Shown here: positions 9,399 to 17,292 of the stretch, piece by piece | Position numbering within the stretch: position 1 is the first letter of the stretch | Layout of the letters: each line of letters opens with the position of its first letter | Assembly (NCBI GenBank): GCA_943369295.1 | Contig: CALRMU020000002.1 | Span: forward strand, 372,001-436,000 | Direction of reading: 5' to 3' | From: JAKRSE01 sp943369295 | GTDB taxonomy: Bacteria; Armatimonadota; Fimbriimonadia; Fimbriimonadales; Fimbriimonadaceae | DNA length: 64,000 nt | Notes under the pieces: model-generated | What the model was told of the DNA's origin: nothing | Databases searched by the model: none | Seen by the model: only the letters and a program-made list of their open reading frames with translations | Position numbers and translations under genes: made by a program

Positions 9399-10301
9399 TT
9401 ACCAACCGCGCGGAGCAAGCAGTTCGTTATCCGGGATGCTGCTGCAGTTGATGCCAACCATAGCCTCTCCCAGGTTCCTGCTGATCTCGGCCAGCTTCTT
9501 GGCGTCATCTCGGAACAGGACAGCCTCAACGATGGCGCGGGCGCGCTTGGCGGGGTCGCCGGACTTGAAGATTCCAGAGCCAACAAACACAGTCTCGGCG
9601 CCGAGCTTCATCATCATGGCGGCGTCGGCGGGGGTGGCGATTCCGCCAGCGGAGAAGTTGGGCACGGGGAGTCGGCCAGACCGATGCACTTCCTGCACTA
9701 AAGCAAGGGGAGCCTGCATCTCTTTCGCAAGCACGTAGAGCTCATCTTCGCGCGCGCCAGAAACGGTGCGGATCTCCTTCATGATCGTGCGCATGTGGCG
9801 CACAGCTTCAATCACGTCGCCTGTGCCAGCCTCGCCCTTGGTGCGAATCATGGCAGCTCCTTCTCCGATTCTTCTCAAAGCTTCGCCGAGGTTGCGGGCG
9901 CCGCAGACGAAGGGAATGGTGAAGGCGTGCTTATCCACGTGGTTTTCGTGGTCGGCGGGGGTAAGAACTTCGCTCTCATCGATGTAATCGACTTCAAGGG
10001 CCTGAAGAATTTCTGCCTCGACAAAATGGCCGATGCGGCACTTGGCCATGACAGGAATAGTCACAGCGGCCTGAATGCCCTGAATCAGTTCGGGGTCGCT
10101 CATTCGGGCGACTCCGCCTTCTACTCGAATGTCGGCGGGAACCCTTTCCAGAGCCATAACAGCGACGGCTCCGGCGTCTTCAGCGATCTTCGCCTGATCG
10201 GCATTGACGACGTCCATAATCACGCCGCCCTTCAGCATTTCGGCCAAGCCGACCTTTTCTCGCCAGGTGTTCTGACCCGTGGCTCCGTTGTTGGAACTCA
10301 T
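9399..10301 (-). CDS. pdxS: pyridoxal 5'-phosphate synthase, synthase subunit
   Basis: PdxS condenses ribose 5-phosphate, glyceraldehyde 3-phosphate and ammonia to PLP (DXP-independent route), with ammonia delivered by PdxT. The 300-residue (beta/alpha)8 protein matches family length. Key residues are visible: Asp30 in 'GVIMDVV', the imine-forming Lys87 in 'VMAKCRIGHF', and the Lys of 'RTKGEAGTGD'. ATG 10301 was chosen because AAAGGA sits 9 bases upstream; a TTG nine bases earlier would overlap that site. No pdxT is adjacent, unlike many genomes, so the glutaminase must lie elsewhere. Confidence 0.96.
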   Translation of the reverse strand: MSSNNGATGQNTWREKVGLAEMLKGGVIMDVVNADQAKIAEDAGAVAVMALERVPADIRVEGGVARMSDPELIQGIQAAVTIPVMAKCRIGHFVEAEILQALEVDYIDESEVLTPADHENHVDKHAFTIPFVCGARNLGEALRRIGEGAAMIRTKGEAGTGDVIEAVRHMRTIMKEIRTVSGAREDELYVLAKEMQAPLALVQEVHRSGRLPVPNFSAGGIATPADAAMMMKLGAETVFVGSGIFKSGDPAKRARAIVEAVLFRDDAKKLAEISRNLGEAMVGINCSSIPDNELLAPRGW

Positions 10302-10461
10302 TGAAAGCAATCCTTTAGGTTCAAGCTTTACACTTGAGATTAAGTAAAGAGTGTGGCAGGAGGGGCCTAACCTTCTCAGGACTGGAACAGATCAAGTGAG
10401 CCTGTGGACCTGCCTTGATCTACGAGCCTCTGGCGTTTAGCGGTTGTTTTCGGGCCTAATC

Positions 10462-11211
10462 TTAGGCCTTATCCGAATGAGTTTCGGACCAATAGTTGTG
10501 GGCCACCCGGTGAGAATGCCGTTCGAACAGGTCTCCCATCACCCTCACAAGGCTGGAATGGATGATTACCATTTCGATCATGGGTCCCAATACGGCGAAG
10601 GGGATCACCTTGGCTACGGGGGCGGCCAGCCATTCAAACCCCTTGATGATCAGCAGCATGATGGGCACTGTCAGCAGCAGAAAGAGCAGCGTGTAGCGCA
10701 GGCCATCCCACTGCAGGGGCAGCAGATCTCGCTCTAACGCCATGAACCTGCCACCAAAGGTTTTTGCCCTGGCGTGATACATTTTGCGGTGGGCGGCATA
10801 CCAGATAATCTGGTAGCCCAGGGTGCCAAAAACGTTGGCGATCAGGAGGCCGAGCAGAAAACCCTCGGTGGGGTTGCCAGTGGAGTACTGAAAAGCCGTG
10901 CCCAGCAGCGGCCCAAACATTCCAAAGGCGCCAGAGAGCAGAAAGGTGGCAAACATCCGGCCTCTAAAGGCGCGGGCTAGGGCTCCTTCGTCCTGCCTAA
11001 TGCTGTCCAGGTCTCTGGCAGCCAGGGCGTGCTTTGCCGATCTCAGGTCGTCAACTATCTTTCGCAGGTGGTAGCTTGGCTTCAGCAGCTGTTTGGCGTA
11101 ATCCCAGCCCAGTCCTTCTTTATGAAGGTCTTTGTTCTGGCCCCTTTCTGGCAGATTTTCAACAGGGGGATCCTGTATTTTCTGCCCTTTCGGGGTGATC
11201 TGCTGCCTCAT
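10462..11211 (-). CDS. membrane protein of unknown function
   Basis: A 249-residue protein. The first ~85 residues are charged and cytoplasmic-looking (contains 'LRKIVDDLRSAKHALAARD'). Four hydrophobic segments follow (about 88-108, 117-137, 172-190, 197-220). The ATG at 11211 is preceded by CGGAG at good spacing. No family recognised. It is divergent from hsp20 and tandem with pdxS, with a 160-bp gap. Confidence 0.65.
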   Translation of the reverse strand: MRQQITPKGQKIQDPPVENLPERGQNKDLHKEGLGWDYAKQLLKPSYHLRKIVDDLRSAKHALAARDLDSIRQDEGALARAFRGRMFATFLLSGAFGMFGPLLGTAFQYSTGNPTEGFLLGLLIANVFGTLGYQIIWYAAHRKMYHARAKTFGGRFMALERDLLPLQWDGLRYTLLFLLLTVPIMLLIIKGFEWLAAPVAKVIPFAVLGPMIEMVIIHSSLVRVMGDLFERHSHRVAHNYWSETHSDKA

Positions 11212-11450
11212 CTGCGCTCCGGATAGATGGCTTTTGGTTCCAGTTGTTAGGCTGGAGTAGGAAAGTCATTGTACATGACCTCTCAATGGTGGGTCTGCCA
11301 GCGACATTGGCCTCTACGCCAAGAGGCTGAGATTAGATGCAAATTTCTTCTGCCCTTAGGGACCCCTGTCCTGCCCTTTACTGTGTTTGACTCGGGAGTG
11401 CTTCAGCTTCTGTCTGCTAGAAATCAGGATGCCGATGTAGAATAAAGGAG

Positions 11451-11909
11451 ATGGGCGAGCGAGACGAGCTGGAATGGGTAGCGCACCTTGGCCACGAGCT
11501 AAAGTGGCTGACCGGTGAGCTGACCGGTTCGCCTTTTGTCGCCCGCCATCACGGCTGGACTCCCCGTATCGATGTGATTGAGACGGAAGACCTCTTTCTG
11601 GTGAGAGTCGAGCTGGCAGGCGTAAAGCAGGAAGGGGTCCAGGTGGTTTATCACCCGGATCGATGCTCGATGACAGTGAAAGGAGAAAGAACCGACTGTC
11701 TTCTGAGCGGAGACAGTGCTTCGCCTCATTTGTTGGAGATCGACTACGGTGCCTTCAGCCGTGATATTGAACTTCCGCCTCATCCGATCTGTATCGAAGC
11801 CATTCGGACCCAGTTCAAAAATGGAATTCTTGCTATTGTCTTGCCTAAGCTGACGCAGTCTCGTGTCACAGTCGTGATCGAAGAGTCGATCACTCTCACT
11901 CGCGGTTGA
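11451..11909 (+). CDS. Hsp20/alpha-crystallin small heat-shock protein
   Basis: A 152-residue holdase that binds unfolding proteins without ATP. The alpha-crystallin domain spans about 38-145: 'PRIDVIETEDLFLVRVELAGVK', a central 'SMTVKGER' strand, then 'FSRDIELPPHP' and 'FKNGILAIVLPK' with the G-x-L signature. AAAGGAG abuts the ATG directly, an unusually short spacing. It sits 44 bp upstream of lon, so chaperone and protease are probably co-expressed under stress. No CIRCE or HAIR operator was found in the 239-bp upstream gap. Confidence 0.9.
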   Translation: MGERDELEWVAHLGHELKWLTGELTGSPFVARHHGWTPRIDVIETEDLFLVRVELAGVKQEGVQVVYHPDRCSMTVKGERTDCLLSGDSASPHLLEIDYGAFSRDIELPPHPICIEAIRTQFKNGILAIVLPKLTQSRVTVVIEESITLTRG

Positions 11910-11953
11910 GGGCCCGCGGATGAGGGCAAACCCCCTCCTTACACATTTTCTTG

Positions 11954-14374
11954 ATGTCTGACATCGAACTTACAATCCTAGAAGCCTCTGAGAACGAGGC
12001 AGAACAGCTGGACGTCACGATCCAGGGTATGGCTGAAGACGAAGAGCCGAAGGTTCCTGAGATTATCAGCCTTCTGCCCCTTCGAGATTCGGTTATCTAC
12101 CCCATGCTCATCGCCCCCCTTAGTGTGGGACGCGAGGCAGGGATCAAGCTGATTGATGATGCTCCAAGCGGTGATGCCAGGATCGTTGGCGTGGTGACTC
12201 AGCGAGAGCCAACTCTGGATGAGCCAGGCATCGACGACGTCTACCCAGTGGGATGTGCCGTTATCATCCGCACCCTCATGAAGTCATCCGATGCAGTGAG
12301 GATGATTGTTCAGGGCACGGCGCGATTCAAGGTCATTGAAACGATTCAGACCAAGCCTTACCTGAAGGCACGCATCGAAGTTCTTCCGGCTCCAGTAATT
12401 CCTCCTGACCGGGAAGAGGAAATCGAGGCCCTTAAGCGAAGCATCGCTGCCCTCTTCGAGCAGGCAGTGCGGCTTGCCCCCAACATCCCCGATGAACTCA
12501 GGGCGCTGACAACCAGCGTCACAGAGCCGGGGGTCGTCACCGACCTGGTGGCTGCCCACATGCCCTTCAGCACTGCTCAAAAGCAGCAGATTCTAGAGAC
12601 GGTTGATCTGGAGCCGCGCATGAGAATGCTGCTTCAGATGCTGGGCCGCGAAGTAAGGGTTTTGGAACTTACCAGCAAAGTCCAGAACGAGGTCAATGCT
12701 GAACTCAGCAAGACTCAGCGTGACTATTATCTTCGCGAGCAGGTCAAAGCGATTCAGCGTGAGCTTGGTGAAGATGACGGTCTAGGCGAAGAGCTTGACG
12801 GACTGAGAAAGCAGTTTGAAGAAACTCCTCTGCCACTTGAGGCCAAAAAGGCAACAGAGCGGGAGCTTGGCCGCTTGGGGAGGATCAGCCCTGGTTCACC
12901 CGAATACACGGTTTCAAGAACCTACATCGAGACAATTCTTTCTCTGCCTTGGGATAAAGAAACCGAGGACAACCTTGACCTGGATCACGCCCGCAAGGTG
13001 CTGGATGAAGATCATTTTGGCCTTGATAAGATCAAACAGAGGATCATTGAGTTCTTGGCCGTAAGAAAGGTCAAGAAGACGGGGGCGGTTCGCCAGCCGA
13101 TTCTCTGCTTCTACGGACCTCCGGGTGTCGGAAAGACCTCGCTTGGCCGGTCAATCAGCCGAGCCCTTGATCGAAAGTTCATCAGGATTTCTCTGGGCGG
13201 CATGAGAGATGAGGCCGAGATTCGAGGCCACAGAAGAACCTACATTGGTAGCCTTCCTGGCCAGATCATTCAGGGGATTCGCAGAGCCGAAAGCCGCAAC
13301 CCTGTGTTCATCTTGGATGAGATTGACAAGCTCGGAAGCGACTTTAGGGGCGACCCCGCCTCAGCTCTGCTGGAAGTTTTGGACCCTGAACAGAACGAGG
13401 CCTTCAGAGATCACTACTTGGATTGTCCCTTCGATCTGAGCCGCGTCTTCTTTATCACCACGGCCAATAGGTTAGATACCATTCCGCCTGCCTTGCGCGA
13501 CCGAATGGAGATTATCGAGCTTGGAGGCTACACGGAAGAGGAGAAGAAGGAGATTGCCCGAAGGCACCTTCTGCCTCGTCAGATTGAAGAGCACGGTCTG
13601 ACCCCATCCAAGGTCGAGGTGACAGACGGAGCCTTGACCAGTTTGGCTCGGCACTACACCAGAGAGGCCGGGGTAAGAAACCTTAACCGCGAACTGGGAA
13701 GCGTGCTGAGAAAAGCGACTCTGCTTTTTGCAGAAGGCAGAAAGGCAAAGCTGGCTGTCAACGAAAAGTACGTCAAGACGGCCCTGGGGGCTCCCCGCTA
13801 CCTGCACGATATGGTCGCAGAAAGGGAGATGCATCCTGGCATGGCGGTCGGTCTAGCTTGGACTCCGGTTGGAGGAGAGGTGCTCTTCATTGAGACAGTC
13901 AAGATTCCTGGAAAGAGAGGTTTGACGATCACTGGCCAGCTTGGCGAAGTGATGAAAGAATCGGTCACCGCCGCTCTTTCGTGGGTCAGGGCCAACGCCG
14001 TTAAGCTGAAGATCAACACGGAAGAGATTGAGAATCACGAGATTCACCTTCACATTCCGGCCGGTGCTGTCCCTAAAGATGGCCCGAGCGCAGGTGTTAC
14101 CGTCATGACGGCTTTGGTGGGGCTTTACACCAACCGTTCGATGAAGTCTCGTCTGGCGATGACGGGCGAAATGACCCTTACTGGTCAGGTTACTGCCATC
14201 GGTGGAGTCAAGGAAAAGGTGCTCGCCGCCCATAGGGCCGGGGTGACAACAGTTCTTCTGCCCGAAGAGAACCGGAAGGATTACATGGAAGAGGTTCCCG
14301 AAGAGATTCGGGCTCAGCTTAAGGTTCACTTTGTCGAAAAGGCTGAGCAGGTTATTAAGCTGGCTCTGGAATAG
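11954..14374 (+). CDS. lon: ATP-dependent protease Lon
   Basis: The 807-residue Lon has the N-terminal substrate-binding domain (about 35-230), a coiled linker, the AAA+ module with Walker A GPPGVGKT (388-395) and Walker B 'VFILDEIDK', and the C-terminal Ser-Lys protease domain. The catalytic Ser712 lies in 'KDGPSAGVT' and the Lys in 'GGVKEKVLAAH' (about 753-755). It degrades misfolded and regulatory proteins in the cytoplasm. A TTG precedes the ATG by one codon; ATG was chosen. A strong terminator follows. Confidence 0.97.
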   Translation: MSDIELTILEASENEAEQLDVTIQGMAEDEEPKVPEIISLLPLRDSVIYPMLIAPLSVGREAGIKLIDDAPSGDARIVGVVTQREPTLDEPGIDDVYPVGCAVIIRTLMKSSDAVRMIVQGTARFKVIETIQTKPYLKARIEVLPAPVIPPDREEEIEALKRSIAALFEQAVRLAPNIPDELRALTTSVTEPGVVTDLVAAHMPFSTAQKQQILETVDLEPRMRMLLQMLGREVRVLELTSKVQNEVNAELSKTQRDYYLREQVKAIQRELGEDDGLGEELDGLRKQFEETPLPLEAKKATERELGRLGRISPGSPEYTVSRTYIETILSLPWDKETEDNLDLDHARKVLDEDHFGLDKIKQRIIEFLAVRKVKKTGAVRQPILCFYGPPGVGKTSLGRSISRALDRKFIRISLGGMRDEAEIRGHRRTYIGSLPGQIIQGIRRAESRNPVFILDEIDKLGSDFRGDPASALLEVLDPEQNEAFRDHYLDCPFDLSRVFFITTANRLDTIPPALRDRMEIIELGGYTEEEKKEIARRHLLPRQIEEHGLTPSKVEVTDGALTSLARHYTREAGVRNLNRELGSVLRKATLLFAEGRKAKLAVNEKYVKTALGAPRYLHDMVAEREMHPGMAVGLAWTPVGGEVLFIETVKIPGKRGLTITGQLGEVMKESVTAALSWVRANAVKLKINTEEIENHEIHLHIPAGAVPKDGPSAGVTVMTALVGLYTNRSMKSRLAMTGEMTLTGQVTAIGGVKEKVLAAHRAGVTTVLLPEENRKDYMEEVPEEIRAQLKVHFVEKAEQVIKLALE

Positions 14375-14400
14375 TCAGGATCCTGCTGGCAGGAAGTAAC

Positions 14401-14431
14401 GGGCTCCCTCTTTAATAGGGAGCCCTTTTTT
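14401..14431 (+). terminator. Rho-independent terminator of hsp20-lon
   Basis: GGGCTCCC and GGGAGCCC form a stem around a 9-base loop, followed by six T. Confidence 0.92.
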
Positions 14432-14532
14432 CATTTGAACTTCAGGAGTTCGGCTAATGGACTTGAGATTAATGCCGTAACTCTCAAACTCTGCGGCAGA
14501 ACAAGCTCATCACGCCCGTGAAGAGACAAAAC

Positions 14533-14565
14533 AAAAGCGGGGTCCCGTTTTGGGACCCCGCTTTT
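14533..14565. terminator. Rho-independent terminator of tlpA-like gene (bidirectional)
   Basis: AAAAGCGGGGTCCC pairs perfectly with GGGACCCCGCTTTT around a 5-base loop. On the minus strand it ends in TTTTGTTTTG, 24 bases after the stop codon of the gene at 14590. Confidence 0.92.
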
Positions 14566-14589
14566 GAACACTAAGCTCGAGTTAGAGGC

Positions 14590-15648
14590 TTAGTTGGATG
14601 AATTGGCAGCGATCTGTTCCTTAAGGAACTTGATGATGTCGGCTTTTTCAGCCCCATCAGCCATCTTTTCTGCCATGGAAAGAGCCTTTTCAAAGGCGGC
14701 CTTTGCTTCGGGCTTCATTGCAGCCTGGCCGTAAACGGCAGCAGCATAGTAAGCCGTCATCCACGATGTCGCCTTGGATGACAAGGTTGCGGCGGCTTCA
14801 AGGGCGATATCCTTGACTGCTGGGGTACGCACAGATTGAATGGCGAACATCGCTACTCCCATCTGGCCGTCTTCACCCTTGGCGATCAAGGCAGCGATCT
14901 CTGCCTTAGTGCCAGGAATGTCGTTGCTGGAAAGCAGCATCAGCTTGGTGGTGTAGGCATCGGTGGCGAAACCGGGCATGGCCGCAATTTCATCCAGCCT
15001 CTTCAGAGCCTTGGCTTTATCCTTAGCGTAGACCGCCTTCAGTTCTGCGAGCTCCTTCTGAACTCTAGCCTGCGCCCGGCCCTGCTCAATCTCAGCCATG
15101 AAGGTCTTTTTGGCTTCAGCAACATTGAACTTGCCTTCGACAACCTGCTTCAAGGGCTCATCCATGCTCATGGGGTGGCCGACCCACTGAACAATTCCAT
15201 CCTTGACGATAAAGGCGGCAGGAATTCCGTTCTGTTCGGCGGCCTGCATCCACGTGTCGGCCATGACTCCTTCCTGAGTGTCGATGGCTACGTTGTAATC
15301 CATCTTCGCGCCCATGTCGTCGACAAACTTTTGTGCCTTGGCTTGATCCCATGGCCTTTCCCAAACGCTTACGCCGGTGACTCTCACCTTGCCCTGGTAC
15401 TTCTTGGCCAGTTCAGTGATGTGAGGAATTGACGTGATGCAGGGGCCGCACCAAGTTGCCCAGAACTCAATGACGTGGATTTCTCCCTTCTTGAATTCTT
15501 TAACAGGGGTGCCTTTGAGCCATGCGTGGACCTTGAGGGGGGGAGCTTTGGCTCCAGGGACGACGGCAGGATCCCCGGTGGGGATAGGCGCCTGAGCCAT
15601 GACGGACACGGCCATCAAGGACAAAACTGCTGCAGCGAGCGCTTTCAT
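14590..15648 (-). CDS. TlpA-like thioredoxin-fold exported protein
   Basis: A 352-residue exported protein. The signal peptide covers residues 1-19. The thioredoxin/TlpA domain (about 33-170) carries the active site WCGPC (Cys67, Cys70) and the cis-Pro region 'GIPAAFIV'. Residues about 190-350 are a helical C-terminal extension, Ala/Lys-rich and TPR-like. It probably reduces or isomerises disulfides outside the cytoplasm. ATG 15648 was chosen because GAAGG precedes it and the signal peptide starts there; an upstream extension is unlikely. Confidence 0.88.
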   Translation of the reverse strand: MKALAAAVLSLMAVSVMAQAPIPTGDPAVVPGAKAPPLKVHAWLKGTPVKEFKKGEIHVIEFWATWCGPCITSIPHITELAKKYQGKVRVTGVSVWERPWDQAKAQKFVDDMGAKMDYNVAIDTQEGVMADTWMQAAEQNGIPAAFIVKDGIVQWVGHPMSMDEPLKQVVEGKFNVAEAKKTFMAEIEQGRAQARVQKELAELKAVYAKDKAKALKRLDEIAAMPGFATDAYTTKLMLLSSNDIPGTKAEIAALIAKGEDGQMGVAMFAIQSVRTPAVKDIALEAAATLSSKATSWMTAYYAAAVYGQAAMKPEAKAAFEKALSMAEKMADGAEKADIIKFLKEQIAANSSN

Positions 15649-15832
15649 GTAACCTTCGAAAAGACGAAGCCGACCCAAACTTGAGACTGGCCCAAGTTCC
15701 TGACGGTTTCAGTCCTCAAATGTTACGCTGCAGAGTGGGCGTAACGTTACCACGGACGAAATTTCAGGGAGTGTTTCTGAATTTTATTCTCTCAATCAGC
15801 TGCTTGACGGATCATGACCCTCAGCTTTGGGC

Positions 15833-16858
15833 TTAGCTGACCGCCGCTTCTAGTACGCGCAGAGTCTTGGCGTCTGCATCTAGTTCAGCAACACATCCGA
15901 GTGGAAGAGTCACTTTCGTCCTGACATGGCCGATCGCCCACCCGGAGACGACCGGAATCCCCAAGTCAGAGAGGCGATCCTGCATCACGTCAGCCACTTT
16001 CCAGGCTGAATCTGGGTCGGCTTCGTCGCAGCGCGCAAACTGACCAACCACCACACCGCGACACTTTTTAAAAGCGCCCGCCAGTCTCATGTGGCTCAGC
16101 ATTCGGTCGAGTCTGTAAGGGGCTTCGCTCACATCCTCGATAAATAGGATGGAATCCTTAAGGTCAGCTGCCCAAGGTGTGCCGACCAAATGAGCCAGCA
16201 GGGTCAGATTCCCTCCCACAAGTCGGCCCTTGGCTTTTCCTGGGGCCAATGACTTCAATTCGTACTTTTCACTAGGCAGGGGCGATGGCTGAAGAATTTC
16301 TCCCATCGGCTCGGCTTTCGTCGCTGCTCGAACCATCGATTCCATCGAATAAGCGTCGTCACTGGTCAAGGCGTTGGGGCCATGAAAAGTGACGAAGCCA
16401 CACTTCCGGCCGAGCCCGACGAGGAGGGCAGTGATGTCGCTGAATCCCATGAGAACCTTGGGATTTCGGCGGATCATCTTTTCATCGAGAAGGGACAGAA
16501 TTCTCATGCTGCCATAGCCTCCTCGAATGCAGATAATCCCGTCAATGTTTGGGTCCCTGAAGGCGGCGTTCAGGTCATCGGCACGTTCCTGGTCAGTGCC
16601 AGCCAGGTAACCCATTTTCTTCTTGGCATTCGGCATGAGGATCGGCTGCCAGCCTTGGGCGGCGACGAAGGCCTCGGCTTTGGCGATGTCCTCGGGGCTG
16701 CTTCCTTCGCTGGCTGGAGCGACTAGAGCGATTCTGGCTCCACGTTTCAGGGCCTGAGGGCGCCTCAGGCTTTTATGTGCCGCTGAATGGCCGGTGGCGG
16801 GCATGGCGGCTCCGGCTGCCAGGACGGCGGCTCCTGCGAGCAGCTCACGACGGGTCAT
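15833..16858 (-). CDS. LD-carboxypeptidase (peptidase S66), Tat-exported
   Basis: A 341-residue enzyme that removes the terminal D-Ala from murein tetrapeptides (LD-carboxypeptidase A family). The N-terminus 'MTRRELLAGAAVLAAGAAMPA' is a twin-arginine-like signal, suggesting periplasmic rather than cytosolic action. Family motifs are 'IRGGYGSMR', 'GFSDITAL', 'FIEDVSEAPYRLDRML' (with the expected catalytic Glu) and 'GHVRTKVTLPLG' (with the expected His). A perfect 11-bp inverted repeat lies 9-33 bases before the start codon. Confidence 0.88.
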   Translation of the reverse strand: MTRRELLAGAAVLAAGAAMPATGHSAAHKSLRRPQALKRGARIALVAPASEGSSPEDIAKAEAFVAAQGWQPILMPNAKKKMGYLAGTDQERADDLNAAFRDPNIDGIICIRGGYGSMRILSLLDEKMIRRNPKVLMGFSDITALLVGLGRKCGFVTFHGPNALTSDDAYSMESMVRAATKAEPMGEILQPSPLPSEKYELKSLAPGKAKGRLVGGNLTLLAHLVGTPWAADLKDSILFIEDVSEAPYRLDRMLSHMRLAGAFKKCRGVVVGQFARCDEADPDSAWKVADVMQDRLSDLGIPVVSGWAIGHVRTKVTLPLGCVAELDADAKTLRVLEAAVS

Positions 16859-16866
16859 GAGGGAAT

Positions 16867-16891
16867 GATACTAGCCTGCAAGGCTAGTATC
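16867..16891 (-). promoter_or_regulatory. perfect inverted repeat just upstream of LD-carboxypeptidase
   Basis: GATACTAGCCT, three bases, then AGGCTAGTATC. It occupies the position of the leader, where it could act as an operator or as an mRNA hairpin controlling initiation; no clear ribosome-binding site is visible there. Confidence 0.5.
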
Positions 16892-17050
16892 TGGATTTTC
16901 TTCTCCGGCGCTAGATGGATTGCACGCTTCAGACCACCCCCTAAATCCCCTCCGCTGCCGGGAGGGGGATTTGTTTCGTTTTAGGTAGTTTTCGACCCTT
17001 CGCCAAAACTGGGCCAGATGATTTTGTGAGAGTTGAGAGTTGATGAATTC

Positions 17051-17187
17051 TGTGCCACTGGCAGCGCCAGTGAGAATATGAACCACCTGAAAAGCCTTCT
17101 GGCTTGGCAGGGACTGCTCGTCGGACCGTCCTTAACCTGCCCTTTGAAATCCTTCAAAAGAGGAGCACTGGCGCTGCCAGTGGCACA
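17051..17187. repeat. pair of inverted 22-bp GTGCCAC palindromic repeats
   Basis: The 22 bases at 17051-17072 (containing GTGCCACTGGC and GCCAGTG) recur exactly, inverted, at 17166-17187, bounding 93 bp. Each copy is itself a hairpin (CACTGGC-AGC-GCCAGTG). The layout resembles a REP pair (BIME) or a tiny MITE. The rest of the 434-bp gap (16859-17292) holds the operator-like repeat above and the terminator below; no gene was seen. Confidence 0.8.
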
Positions 17188-17212
17188 CCATTGGAACTTT
17201 CTATGAAAATCT

Positions 17213-17236
17213 GGGGCTGGCCTGGAAGCCAGCCCC
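17213..17236 (-). terminator. terminator of the mutase/transcarboxylase operon
   Basis: GGGGCTGGC and GCCAGCCCC pair perfectly around 6 bases. On the minus strand AGATTTTC follows. Confidence 0.75.
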
Positions 17237-17292
17237 GGCGACCTTATGCCTTGATCATTGCTGGCACTTGGGAGGACTGAGAAGCTTCGTCC

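Noticed and set aside
11212..11450. CIRCE or HAIR heat-shock operator before hsp20
   Set aside because: Only a half-site resembling GAGTGCT is present; the paired half is missing.
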